Shown: positions 6,562-14,104, counted from the stretch's first letter. The stretch is 27,379 bases of DNA from Patescibacteria group bacterium (GCA_028866155.1 JAGWIT010000005.1:1-27379); one strand, 5' to 3'. Notes: generated by a model from the sequence alone, not told the origin. A program made the numbers and translations.

Positions 6562-7500
6562 ATGGAACCGCTGACACTCATCATGACTTCTGCACTCGCT
6601 TCTGATCGTGCGTCGCGTCGCTCCCATCGAGAGGAGGGTGATGGGGCTCATGACCAGAAGCCAGCGCACAAGAGCGTGATGATTAAAGAAGTTCTGGCCG
6701 CACTCGCGGTGAAGGATGGCGACGTAGTAGTTGATGCCACCTATGGAGTCGGAGGGCACAGCAAGGCGCTTAAAACGGCTGCCAAAATAAAATTGATAGC
6801 GATAGATGCCGATCCACGGGACAAAGACGTTATCAAAGGGAACTTTGCCGACCTCGAGAACCTACTCGCCAAAGCCGGAATACAAAAAATAGATAAAATC
6901 CTTTTTGACCTAGGATGGAACCTCGAGCAGCTTGGTGCGGGGAAGGGGTTTTCCTTTTTAGCGGATGAGCCGCTCAACATGAGCTATGGCACAAAACCCG
7001 CCTCGGGGTTCACGGCACAGGAGATACTCAACACCTGGGACGAAAAAGTGCTCGCCGACGTGTTCTTCGGCTACGGCGAGGAGCGCTACGCTCGGCGCAT
7101 CGCTAAAGCGATACTTGAGCGGCGCAAGATAAAACCAATCGACACGACCATAGAGCTTGTTGAAATAATCAAAGATGCCGTGCCGCCGGCCTACCGCCAT
7201 GGGCGCATCCATCCCGCGACGCGCACGTTTCAAGCCTTGCGCATTGCGGTCAACGACGAGCTCGGCGTCCTGCAAAAAGGGTTAGAGAGCGCATGGCGCC
7301 TGCTCGGGTCCGGCGGAAGGATCGTGGTCATTACTTTTCATAGCATTGAAGACCGGCTGGTCAAGCGTTTTTTTGCGCAATTGAATAAAGACGGCGGCGG
7401 CCGGCTTATATATAAAAAACCGCTCGCCGCGAGCCGCGAAGAAATTATCCATAATCCCTCCGCGCGCAGCGCAAAATTGCGCGCGATAGAAAAAATATGA
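6562..7500 (+). CDS. rsmH: 16S rRNA m4C1402 methyltransferase RsmH
   Basis: RsmH transfers a methyl group from S-adenosylmethionine to N4 of C1402 in 16S rRNA. The 312-residue protein shows the SAM site DATYGVGGHSKAL (about residue 53), the region ILFDLGWNLEQL, the RTFQALRIAVNDEL block and ITFHSIEDRLVKRFF. The N-terminus is about 30 residues longer than usual before AHKSVMIKEVL; no in-frame ATG lies nearer the conserved part, and the ATG at 6562 is two bases after mraZ. The stop overlaps the next gene as ATGA. Its place between mraZ and ftsL is the standard one. Confidence 0.95.
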   Translation: MEPLTLIMTSALASDRASRRSHREEGDGAHDQKPAHKSVMIKEVLAALAVKDGDVVVDATYGVGGHSKALKTAAKIKLIAIDADPRDKDVIKGNFADLENLLAKAGIQKIDKILFDLGWNLEQLGAGKGFSFLADEPLNMSYGTKPASGFTAQEILNTWDEKVLADVFFGYGEERYARRIAKAILERRKIKPIDTTIELVEIIKDAVPPAYRHGRIHPATRTFQALRIAVNDELGVLQKGLESAWRLLGSGGRIVVITFHSIEDRLVKRFFAQLNKDGGGRLIYKKPLAASREEIIHNPSARSAKLRAIEKI

Positions 7501-7820
7501 CACAAGCTATCAATACGGCACTTCGGTATCAGCAGTTGCTCTCCCGCGCCGCGGTCGCGCTCGCCTGCATCTGCGCGGTCTCCGCGTTCTTGTACGGCGT
7601 ATTTTTGCTTGAAGCGGTCGCGCACACGGCCGCGCTCCAGAGCGCCGAAGCCCAGGTTATCGCCCTCAACGCCAAGCTCGGCGATCTCGAGAGTCAATAC
7701 CTCGCGCAGACCGCATCGCTGACGCCCGAGCGTGCCGCAGCTCTTGGGTTTGTCGTGCCGGCGGATATCACGACCGTTTTTGTTACCGCGGCGTCAAAAT
7801 CTCTCTCACTGGCCCATTAG
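7497..7820 (+). CDS. ftsL: FtsL-like division protein
   Basis: A 107-residue bitopic protein, called FtsL from its place between rsmH and ftsI and from its architecture. It has a short cytoplasmic start, one membrane span at about residues 19-40, and a heptad-like coiled coil from about 45 to 75 (QSAEAQVIALNAKLGDLESQ). FtsL sequences are poorly conserved, so topology and synteny are the evidence. In other bacteria FtsL, with FtsB, activates the septal synthase FtsWI. The start overlaps the rsmH stop (ATGA). The gene ends 17 bases before ftsI. Confidence 0.75.
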   Translation: MTQAINTALRYQQLLSRAAVALACICAVSAFLYGVFLLEAVAHTAALQSAEAQVIALNAKLGDLESQYLAQTASLTPERAAALGFVVPADITTVFVTAASKSLSLAH

Positions 7821-7825
7821 TGCGG

Positions 7826-7831
7826 TAGAAT
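7826..7831 (+). promoter_or_regulatory. -10 element (TAGAAT) of ftsI, leaderless
   Basis: TAGAAT ends exactly six bases before the ftsI ATG, in the short gap after ftsL. This predicts an internal leaderless promoter within the division cluster, so ftsI and murF could be made independently of mraZ. Confidence 0.6.
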
Positions 7832-7837
7832 AAAGCT

Positions 7838-9544
7838 ATGAATGCGCGTTTTATCGCACGCGTGCGGATAGTCGCGGCCGTGCTCAGCGCCATCGCGGCC
7901 ATAATCATCGGGAGGCTCTATGTCCTGCAGATACTTGACGGCAAAGCGTATGCCGGGCGCGCCGACGCGCAGTTTGTCGCTCCGCAGGAACAGCTTACCG
8001 ACCGCGACTCAATCTATTTTAGCGACAAGAACGGCACTCAGATAATCGCGGCAACGCTCAAGGATGGCTTCACACTCGCGGTCAATCCGACCAAGGTAAT
8101 CAGTGCCGAGGCGCTGTATCAGACCATCAATCCTTTGGTGCCGCTCAATCACGACGACTTTTTAGCCAAAGCGACCAAGCAAGGAACGCAGTATCAGGTC
8201 ATCGCAGACCATCTCGACACGTCAATCGGACAAAAGCTCCAAGCCGAAGAGCTGCCCGGCGTGGTGCTTGCCGACGATCGCTGGCGCGTATATCCGGGAG
8301 ACTCGCTGGCCGCGCAGGATATCGGTTTTGTGGCCTACAACGGCAACACACAGGAGGGGCGCTACGGCCTCGAAAGCTATTATGAAAACACGCTCGCGCG
8401 GACCGACGGCGACCTCTACTCGAACTTTTTCGTACAGTTGTTCGGCGGCGTCGAGCATGTGTTGCAAGGGCAGGTTCAGACGGGCGATATTATCACGACC
8501 ATCGAACCGTCGGTTGAGGCCGAACTCGAGCGCACGCTCGTCGATTATGACAACACGTGGCACCCGGCGCTCGCCGGCGGCATCATCATGAACCCGCAAA
8601 ACGGCGAGATCTACGCGATGGCCATGTCGCCGACGTTCGACCTTAATAATTTCGGCCAGGTGGCCGACCCGGCTACGTTTGGGAACGCGATGGTGCAGAA
8701 CGTCTATGAAATGGGATCCATCATCAAGCCGCTCACGATGGCCGCCGGCATCGACTCGGGTGCCATTACCGCGACCACGACCTACAACGACACCGGCTGC
8801 ATCACCGTCGACGCCAAGAAGATTTGCAATTTTGACCTCAAGGCGCGCGGCGTCATCCCAATGCAGCAGATACTCAGCCAGTCGCTCAACGTGGGGGCCT
8901 CATTCATTGCCACCAAGATGGGACCGCCGGTTATGCGCGACTATTTTGAGAACCATTATGATCTTGGAGAGTCCACCGGCATCGACCTGCCCGCCGAGCA
9001 ATCCGGACTTCTCAAAAATCTCAGCGGTACCCAGCAGGTTGAATTTGACACCGCATCCTTCGGCCAAGGTATTGCCATTACGCCGGTCGAGACCATCCGC
9101 GCGCTGGCAACGCTTGCCAACGGCGGCTACCTCGTGACGCCGCATTTGGTAAGAGCTATCCACTATGACACCGGGCTCACCAAAACGCTAAACTGGCAAA
9201 AGACGGGCCCCATATTGAAGCCTTCGACCGCCCAGACCGTGACGCAGATGCTCACGACTGTGGTCGACACCGCGTTTACCAAAGGTATGAGCTTTGAGCA
9301 CTACAGCGTGGCGGCCAAGACCGGGACCGCCCAAATTGCCAACCCCGCGGGCGGCGGCTACTATACCGACAGGTATCTGCATAGTTATTTTGGCTACTTC
9401 CCGTCGTATGATCCGAAGTTCATTATCTTCCTCTTCGCCTATGAGCCGGTGGGCGCACCATATTCGTCCGAGACCTGGGGAACATATTTCCACGATACGG
9501 TGCAGTTCCTTATCAACTATTATGATGTGCCGCCCGACCGCTAG
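7838..9544 (+). CDS. ftsI: Penicillin-binding protein 3, septal transpeptidase
   Basis: A class B penicillin-binding protein of 568 residues for septal peptidoglycan cross-linking. It has one membrane anchor (about residues 9-30), an N-terminal dimerisation domain with TDRDSIYFSDKNG, and the transpeptidase motifs SIIK (Ser 294, Lys 297), SLN (349-351) and KTG (494-496). Unlike mrdA in the same window, the N-terminal domain is full length and the second motif is SxN, both fitting FtsI. No PASTA domains follow the catalytic domain. It lies in the canonical place between ftsL and murF, 19 bases before murF, and carries its own -10 element. Confidence 0.94.
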   Translation: MNARFIARVRIVAAVLSAIAAIIIGRLYVLQILDGKAYAGRADAQFVAPQEQLTDRDSIYFSDKNGTQIIAATLKDGFTLAVNPTKVISAEALYQTINPLVPLNHDDFLAKATKQGTQYQVIADHLDTSIGQKLQAEELPGVVLADDRWRVYPGDSLAAQDIGFVAYNGNTQEGRYGLESYYENTLARTDGDLYSNFFVQLFGGVEHVLQGQVQTGDIITTIEPSVEAELERTLVDYDNTWHPALAGGIIMNPQNGEIYAMAMSPTFDLNNFGQVADPATFGNAMVQNVYEMGSIIKPLTMAAGIDSGAITATTTYNDTGCITVDAKKICNFDLKARGVIPMQQILSQSLNVGASFIATKMGPPVMRDYFENHYDLGESTGIDLPAEQSGLLKNLSGTQQVEFDTASFGQGIAITPVETIRALATLANGGYLVTPHLVRAIHYDTGLTKTLNWQKTGPILKPSTAQTVTQMLTTVVDTAFTKGMSFEHYSVAAKTGTAQIANPAGGGYYTDRYLHSYFGYFPSYDPKFIIFLFAYEPVGAPYSSETWGTYFHDTVQFLINYYDVPPDR

Positions 9545-9563
9545 CCGTTCGTTCGTATAAAAG

Positions 9564-10895
9564 ATGAAAGATTTTTTTAAAAAACTGCTCATTGTGGTAT
9601 TAACGCTCGAGGCGCGGCTCATTGTGCGGCGCTATAAGCCAAAAATTGTTGCGATCACCGGCAGCGTCGGCAAGACCTCGACCAAAGATGCTATTTATGC
9701 GGTTCTCTCGCAAGGAGCGCATGTGCGCAAGTCGCACAAAAGTTTTAATTCAGAAATTGGCCTGCCGCTCACTATTATCGGCGTTCCAAACGCATGGAAC
9801 AACCCGCTGCGCTGGCTGCAAAACTTGCTTGACGGACTTTTTCTCCTGGTATGGCGCGCCCATTATCCGCAGTGGCTTGTGCTTGAGGTGGGAGCCGACC
9901 GCCCGGGCGACATCCGTTCGGTCGCAAAATGGATGCCCGTTACCGTTGCGGTCATCACGCGCCTGCCCGAAGTAATGGCACACGTGGAGTTTTTTGATTC
10001 ACCACAGGCGGTTGTCGAAGAGAAGGGTGCTCTCATCGATGCACTCGTGCCAGACGGTACTCTTGTATTGTATGCCGACGACGAGCGCGCGGCGACGTTC
10101 GCACAGCGCCTCGACCGTGGTCACTCTATGGCCGAGGGCGCCGGTGATAAAAAAATAATCACGTTCGGACTATCGCCGCAGGCGGATGTGCGCGCAGAGA
10201 ACCTTCGCATACTCTTCATTGAAGGCAAATCGCATATACCACTCGGCATGAGCGCGGAGCTGGTGCTTGATGGTGCCAGGGCGCCCATCGAACTGATTGG
10301 CACCGTGGGCGGACACACGCTCCTGCCGGCGCTCGCGGCGGCCGCCGTGGGCAAAGCGCTCGACAAAAGCATTGCCGACATTGCCCAAGCGCTTGCCCGA
10401 TATGAGCCGCCGGCCGGGCGGATGCATTTGGTGGACGGGGTAAAAGACACGGTCATCATCGATGATACCTACAATTCATCGCCGGCGGCGGCTGTCGCGG
10501 CGCTCGATACGCTGGCGTTCATAAACCCGAGCGGGAGAAAAATCGCCGTGCTCGGCGACATGCTCGAACTCGGGCGCCACTCCGCCGAAGAGCACAGAAA
10601 GATCGGCGCCTATGCCGCCCGCGCCGCCGACCTGCTGATGACGGTCGGCTTTCGCGCGCGGGGCATCGCCGAAGGAGCGCTCGATGCCGGGATGGATGAA
10701 AATAAAATCTTGCAATTCGAGGATGCGTATAAAGCGGGGGAGGAGCTCTCAGCGCTGACGTCGGCGGGCGATTGCGTCCTGGTAAAAGGCTCGCAGAGCA
10801 TGCGCATGGAGCACACCGTGCGGGCACTCATGGCCGAGCCTGAGCGCGCCGCCGAGCTCTTAGTGCGGCAGGACGAAGAGTGGCGCAGGCGCTGA
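9564..10895 (+). CDS. murF: MurF-type Mur ligase without N-terminal domain
   Basis: MurF adds D-Ala-D-Ala to the UDP-MurNAc-tripeptide, the last cytoplasmic step of the precursor pathway. The 443-residue protein has the ATP P-loop GSVGKTSTK (residues 33-41), the HKSFNSEIGLPLT block, LEVGADRPGDI, and the C-terminal-domain DDTYNSSPAA motif typical of MurF. In standard MurF the P-loop lies near residue 110 behind a substrate-binding domain; here that domain is absent and replaced by about 30 residues with a hydrophobic stretch (FFKKLLIVVLTLEARLIV) that could contact the membrane. A TATAAA lies close upstream but only two bases from the ATG. The last gene of the division cluster, with tRNA-Glu 22 bases downstream. 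Confidence 0.9.
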   Translation: MKDFFKKLLIVVLTLEARLIVRRYKPKIVAITGSVGKTSTKDAIYAVLSQGAHVRKSHKSFNSEIGLPLTIIGVPNAWNNPLRWLQNLLDGLFLLVWRAHYPQWLVLEVGADRPGDIRSVAKWMPVTVAVITRLPEVMAHVEFFDSPQAVVEEKGALIDALVPDGTLVLYADDERAATFAQRLDRGHSMAEGAGDKKIITFGLSPQADVRAENLRILFIEGKSHIPLGMSAELVLDGARAPIELIGTVGGHTLLPALAAAAVGKALDKSIADIAQALARYEPPAGRMHLVDGVKDTVIIDDTYNSSPAAAVAALDTLAFINPSGRKIAVLGDMLELGRHSAEEHRKIGAYAARAADLLMTVGFRARGIAEGALDAGMDENKILQFEDAYKAGEELSALTSAGDCVLVKGSQSMRMEHTVRALMAEPERAAELLVRQDEEWRRR

Positions 10896-10917
10896 AAATA
10901 TTGTACTTTGTTTAGAC

Positions 10918-10992
10918 GGCCTCATCGTCTAATGGTTAGGACAGCGCCCTCTCACGGCGCAAATCGGGGTTCGAATCCCCGTGGGGTCACCA
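10918..10992 (+). tRNA. tRNA-Glu (anticodon CTC)
   Basis: All arms fold: acceptor GGCCTCA with TGGGGTC, D-arm with AATGGTTAGGA, anticodon stem GCGCC/GGCGC around loop CTCTCAC (anticodon CTC), T-arm CGGGG-TTCGAAT-CCCCG, discriminator A and an encoded CCA. Seventy-five bases. The 3' end overlaps the last codons of a protease relic on the other strand by six bases. Confidence 0.95.
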
Positions 10993-11303
10993 AAGCGTCG
11001 TCATGTTGGTCACGTATCCTTTTTCTACATAATCAAACGGCAAGGCGCCGTAGCCTTTGTCGCCCCATTTTTCACCCCCACGAATTCTTGAAATAAAAGC
11101 ACCGCTCAGTGGGCGAATAGTCGTACACTGCGATGCAGTGTGTACCTATTTTCTTTTCCCCATTGCGCGGCAGCTCAACGCGCCCATTCGGTGCCTGATA
11201 AATGTCCTCAAAGCATTCGAACGTGATGATAAGCGCCTCGCGCGAATCAAGGATTTTGGTGCACCGTTCGACGGTTATCTCCGGCATCTCTCCATTTGAT
11301 AGG
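10987..11303 (-). pseudogene. Relic of a papain-like (C1A) cysteine protease
   Basis: Read on the minus strand, this stretch encodes the C-terminal half of a papain-family protease in two frames. From about 11300 the frame gives MPEITVERCTKIL, an FECFEDIY segment, ELPRNGEKKIGTHCIAV (with the expected catalytic His) and FYFKNSWG (catalytic Asn), then hits TGA. One base off, the frame continues GEKWGDKGYGALPFDYV to a TGA at 10987. The break lies at a run of five G (C on plus, 11075-11079), where four would restore NSWGEKWGDKGY. The catalytic-Cys half is missing: upstream the frame runs antisense into mpg. So it is a 5'-truncated, frameshifted remnant wedged between tRNA-Glu and mpg; an assembly error could explain the frameshift but not the truncation. 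Confidence 0.82.
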
Positions 11304-11304
11304 A

Positions 11305-11310
11305 TAGTGT
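11305..11310 (+). promoter_or_regulatory. Possible -10 (TAGTGT) of mpg
   Basis: TAGTGT lies eight bases before the ATG at 11319; an overlapping TATAGA at 11312 is too near. There is no ribosome site. This weaker member of the leaderless set is less certain than the others. Confidence 0.4.
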
Positions 11311-11318
11311 CTATAGAA

Positions 11319-11891
11319 ATGATGAAGACCATACTAAAGCCCGATTTTTTTGACCGGCCGGCGCTCGTGGTGGCCAGGGATCTGCTGGGCAAATATTTGG
11401 TGCGAGAATTGCCTGACCCTTCGACAAAGCCTGGGATAAAAGCTGTCGCTTTTATGATAACCGAAACCGAAGCCTATTTTGGATTTAAAGACCAAGGCTC
11501 GCATGCCCATCGCGGCAAGACGCCGCGCAACACGCCGATGTTTGGCGAGGCTGGCACGATATATGTCTACTTTACCTACGGCATGCACTGGATGCTCAAC
11601 GTGGTGTGTGGCAAAAAAGATTTCCCGGCGGCAGTGCTAATCCGCAGCGCGGGCGGGGTGGTTGGCCCTGCCCGCCTCACCAAAGCGCTTAGTATAGAAA
11701 AAAGCCTCAATTCAAAAAAATTAGGCAAAGCAAGCGGGGTATGGATTGAGGATAGGGGAGTAAAAATTTCTCCCAAGAAAATAAAAAAGACTCCCCGCAT
11801 CGGCATATCGAATAGGGGAGTCTGGACTAATAAGCGGTGGCGGTTTGTTTTAGAAAATAAAACGGGCGAGAACCGAAATCCTCACCCGTAA
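11319..11891 (+). CDS. mpg: DNA-3-methyladenine glycosylase (AAG/MPG family)
   Basis: Removes alkylated purines from DNA to start base-excision repair. The 190-residue protein has the family hallmarks: ARDLLGKYLV near the start, the catalytic-site block ITETEAYFG (the first Glu after IT aligns with the catalytic acid), TPRNTPMFGEAGTIYVYFTYGMHWMLNVV, and VLIRSAGG followed by GPARLTKAL. The start at 11319 (MMKTILKPDFF) fits the family; the frame stays open upstream, but that part mirrors the protease relic. Between strands KYLVREL and AFMITETEAY there is an extra loop DPSTKPGIK coded by repeat-like DNA at 11417-11435. The gene ends at a hairpin shared with the convergent gene. Confidence 0.93.
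   Translation: MMKTILKPDFFDRPALVVARDLLGKYLVRELPDPSTKPGIKAVAFMITETEAYFGFKDQGSHAHRGKTPRNTPMFGEAGTIYVYFTYGMHWMLNVVCGKKDFPAAVLIRSAGGVVGPARLTKALSIEKSLNSKKLGKASGVWIEDRGVKISPKKIKKTPRIGISNRGVWTNKRWRFVLENKTGENRNPHP
11417..11435. repeat. Short palindromic repeat remnant inside mpg
   Basis: CCCTTCGACAAAGCCTGGG has CCC/GGG ends and resembles the CCTTCGACAAGCTCAGG-type repeat seen in many environmental genomes (from general knowledge). It codes for an extra surface loop in the glycosylase. A relative is found in the 5' end of dnaB. Confidence 0.45.
11854..11889 (-). terminator. Terminator of the convergent small gene (minus strand)
   Basis: ACGGGCGAG (11862-11870) pairs with CTCACCCGT (11881-11889); on the minus strand the stem has nine pairs including one wobble and is followed by TTTTATTTT. 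It lies inside the last codons of mpg, so the coding end and the terminator share sequence. Confidence 0.8.
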
Positions 11892-11892
11892 C

Positions 11893-12445
11893 TCACGCCG
11901 CATCCGCTTCTGCTCTAAGCCTGCGATTGCGGCGGTACTCCACGTGGCCTTTGCGTATCGCGAGCATCGCTTCAGCCGCCCGATGCCAAGCGAGATCCCG
12001 AAGTGTTGTCGGAATGTCGGTCAGCTTTCCGCAACTGGCATTGGCCGAAAACGTCCGGACTTCATCCTTCCGTTTTTGGAGTAAGAAGTTAAGAATGAAT
12101 GTTCTCGCTTGCAGCCTCGCTTGATAGCGGTTGACTGCAAGCACCCGAACTTCTCCGGGATGCTCGCTCTCGCGCGATCGAAGCAGGTCATCTGGTAGAA
12201 GATGCTCGCGCAACTTTTCGTCCGATGGATTGGTTTCGATACGCAGTTCAGTCATCGTGTTCGCCAAGTATTCGGCGATACAGGCGCCGATGCCCCGGCG
12301 TGGCCTCGCTATCATATCGCTGGCCGCTGCGGAGGACGTGCCGTCTTGCCACGCCACGCTCAAGCGTCTCGCGTTCCTCATCGCGAAACTTTTTCTTCTC
12401 TTCTTCGGTGAGCGGCAAACCGCTCACAAAATGTTCCCGAGCCAT
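11893..12445 (-). pseudogene. Small hypothetical gene with an internal frameshift
   Basis: The ATG at 12445 has a strong AGGAGG ribosome site five bases upstream plus a promoter, and opens MAREHFVSGLPLTEEEKKKF. That frame stops after 65 residues. The neighbouring frame carries the rest of a protein-like sequence, from about ARPRRGIGACIAEYLANTM through RIETNPSDEKLREHLLPDDLL to the TGA at 11893, just before a good terminator. Joining the two near 12305-12315 gives one protein of about 183 residues, helical and charged. There is no slippery heptamer at the join, so decay or an assembly error is more likely than programmed shifting. The family is unknown. It could also be a genuine 65-residue protein with a chance open frame behind it. 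Confidence 0.55.
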
Positions 12446-12448
12446 TTT

Positions 12449-12488
12449 GGCCTCCTCATTTTATTTGAGTTTGAATAGGAGGAAGGCC
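12449..12488 (-). promoter_or_regulatory. Hairpin that could mask the ribosome site
   Basis: In the minus-strand leader GGCCTTCCTC (from 12488 to 12479) can pair with GAGGAGGCC (12457-12449), nine pairs with one bulged base and a 21-base loop. The second arm contains the entire AGGAGG ribosome site of the gene starting at 12445. Confidence 0.5.
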
Positions 12489-12516
12489 ACTCAATACAAA
12501 AGACCCTCCATCAGCA

Positions 12517-12544
12517 ATGGTACACAAAAATAACTTAAAGTCAA
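12517..12544 (-). promoter_or_regulatory. Promoter of the frameshifted small gene
   Basis: On the minus strand TTGACT (12539-12544) and TACCAT (12517-12522) are 16 bases apart, in the gap after yqeY. The leader would be about 65 bases long. Confidence 0.6.
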
Positions 12545-12557
12545 GTGAAGAGGGTAG

Positions 12558-13010
12558 CTATTGAAACATCGAGTCGACAACGGCCTTAACCGCCGTGCCG
12601 TCGGCTTTGCCTTTGAGGTCTTTCATGAGCATGCCCATGAGCTGGTTGGCTTTTGATTTTTCAGTTATGCCAAGCTCCACGGCCTTGGCTTTGGCCGCGG
12701 CAACAATCTCATCTTGAGACATCTGTTTGGGGAGCATGGTTTCAAGCACGGCAAGCTCCTCCTTCTCGCTTGCCGCAAGCTCAGGACGGCCGCCTTTCTC
12801 GAATTGCTCGATGGAGTCCTTGCGCTGTTTGGCGGCGCGGGTGATGAGCGTCAGCATCTCGTCCTCGCTCAACTGTCCGTCGGGGCCGCGGCCTTTGGCA
12901 ACAAGCTCGTTGGTGCAGGCGGCGATGAGCCCGCGCACGACGCTGAGCTTGACCGCCTCCTTATTTTTCATCGCCATCTTCATGGCCTCACGCAAATCTT
13001 GTTGTGTCAT
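12558..13010 (-). CDS. yqeY: GatB/YqeY domain protein
   Basis: A 150-residue protein consisting of a stand-alone GatB/YqeY domain, related to the tail domain of the GatB subunit of tRNA-dependent amidotransferase. The family's role outside GatB is not firmly known; a link to tRNA metabolism is assumed. Visible family features are the helical start MTQQDLREAMKMAMKNK, the VVRGLIAACTNE stretch, ITRAAKQRKDSIEQFEKGGRPELAASEKEEL and the LPKQMSQDEI segment, followed by the small helical tail with MGMLMKDLKGKADG. It has a leaderless-type promoter and is divergent from rmuC with only 29 bases between the start codons. Confidence 0.92.
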   Translation of the reverse strand: MTQQDLREAMKMAMKNKEAVKLSVVRGLIAACTNELVAKGRGPDGQLSEDEMLTLITRAAKQRKDSIEQFEKGGRPELAASEKEELAVLETMLPKQMSQDEIVAAAKAKAVELGITEKSKANQLMGMLMKDLKGKADGTAVKAVVDSMFQ

Positions 13011-13016
13011 ATAGCC

Positions 13017-13022
13017 AGTATA
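13017..13022 (-). promoter_or_regulatory. -10 element (TATACT) of yqeY, leaderless
   Basis: On the minus strand TATACT ends exactly six bases before the yqeY ATG. It lies back to back with the rmuC -10 five bases away. Confidence 0.7.
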
Positions 13023-13027
13023 CGTGA

Positions 13028-13033
13028 TAAAAT
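13028..13033 (+). promoter_or_regulatory. -10 element (TAAAAT) of rmuC, leaderless
   Basis: TAAAAT ends exactly six bases before the rmuC ATG at 13040. Any -35 would lie inside the start of yqeY. Confidence 0.65.
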
Positions 13034-13039
13034 CGCCGT

Positions 13040-14041
13040 ATGGAATGGCTGATAGTTTTACTTATCGTCCTCGTAGTGGGAAATATGGGGATGGTTTTTG
13101 TGCTGTGGCGCAAGAGCCAGGAGCCGCTCCCGCCGCCGCCTGCGCCCGACATGCAGGGTTTTGTGCTTCTTCAAAATCAATTGCAGAGCATGACGCAAGC
13201 TGTCGACCAAAAATTGCTCGAGGTAGTACGCGGCGTTTCGGCGACGCAGGAGTCGACCAAGCAGGTCTTCACTATTGCCGAACAGCTTAACAATCTGGAG
13301 AAAGTGCTTAAAAATCAGAAGCAGCGCGGCAATTTGGGCGAAGCATCGCTCGAACTCGTGATGAGCAATATTTTGCCGCCTGGCGCATATGCTATGCAAT
13401 ATGAATTCCCGGGAGGAGAGACGGTCGACGCTATCATCCGCACCAAAGAGGGGTTTATTCCTGTTGATGCAAAGTTCCCGCTCGAAAACTACACCCGCTT
13501 GCATGCTGAAAAAGACGAGGTGCGGCGCGTCGAATATGAAGAGGCGTTCAAGCGCGATCTCAAGCGGCGCATCGATGAGACAAGCAAATATGTGCGCCCC
13601 AAAGACGGAACACTGCCGTTTGCTTTTATGTACATCCCCGCAGAAAGCATTTACTATGATTTGCTTAACGATGGCGTCGGTGCGGTCAATACTCGCAGCT
13701 TGCTCGACTATGCGCAAAACGAGCGCAAGGTAATTATTGTATCTCCGACCACTTTTGCCGCCTATTTGCAGTCGGTGCTGTACGGCTTCAAGGCATTCAA
13801 AATCGAAGAGCAGGCAAAAGACATTGCTAAAAATGTCGAGGCGCTCGGCAGGCACATCAACGCCTATCAGGATTATTATAAAAAGCTTGGCGCTGCCCTC
13901 TCGACCACCGTTAATCATTTTAATGCGGGCACTAAAGAATTGGGCAAAATAGAAAAGGACGTCCTGCGGATAGACGCCTCGGCCGAGATAGCGATAGACG
14001 TTGCAAGCGTCGACAGGCCGCTTTTGGAAGGTAAGGAATAG
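13040..14041 (+). CDS. rmuC: RmuC-family DNA recombination protein
   Basis: RmuC proteins are predicted nucleases that limit recombination at inverted repeats. The 333-residue protein has an N-terminal membrane anchor (residues 3-23), a proline-rich linker, a helical section (about 38-95) and the RmuC domain from about residue 95: KQRGNLGEASLELVMSNILPP, then VDAIIRTKEGFIPVDAKFPLENY, with the D and the DAKFP lysine as expected for a restriction-like core, and FMYIPAESIYYDLL and VIIVSPTTFAAYLQS. Somewhat shorter than the E. coli protein (about 475), mainly in the coiled coil. The initiating ATG follows directly on a -10 element. Confidence 0.93.
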   Translation: MEWLIVLLIVLVVGNMGMVFVLWRKSQEPLPPPPAPDMQGFVLLQNQLQSMTQAVDQKLLEVVRGVSATQESTKQVFTIAEQLNNLEKVLKNQKQRGNLGEASLELVMSNILPPGAYAMQYEFPGGETVDAIIRTKEGFIPVDAKFPLENYTRLHAEKDEVRRVEYEEAFKRDLKRRIDETSKYVRPKDGTLPFAFMYIPAESIYYDLLNDGVGAVNTRSLLDYAQNERKVIIVSPTTFAAYLQSVLYGFKAFKIEEQAKDIAKNVEALGRHINAYQDYYKKLGAALSTTVNHFNAGTKELGKIEKDVLRIDASAEIAIDVASVDRPLLEGKE

Positions 14042-14061
14042 ATGCTCCCGCTATTTCTGTG

Positions 14062-14067
14062 CTACAG
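14062..14067 (+). promoter_or_regulatory. Possible -10 (TACAGT) of the small membrane protein gene
   Basis: TACAGT lies 37 bases before the ATG at 14105. The leader then holds an AGAGGAG ribosome site (14091-14097) seven bases before that ATG, which decides the start over the GTG at 14102. Confidence 0.45.
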
Positions 14068-14104
14068 TATGTGATGGGAGTATGAACGTCAGAGGAGTGT
14101 TGTG

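Noticed and set aside
11123..11144. Palindrome ACACTGC-GAT-GCAGTGT
   Set aside because: It lies within the protease relic and codes for its HCIAV segment; it is likely incidental.
11202..11318. Longer N-terminus for mpg
   Set aside because: The extra residues mirror the protease relic on the other strand, and the conserved part starts after 11319.
13058..13918. A 286-residue open frame on the minus strand
   Set aside because: It is fully antisense to the clearly conserved rmuC and shows no recognisable domain; its openness follows from codon composition.
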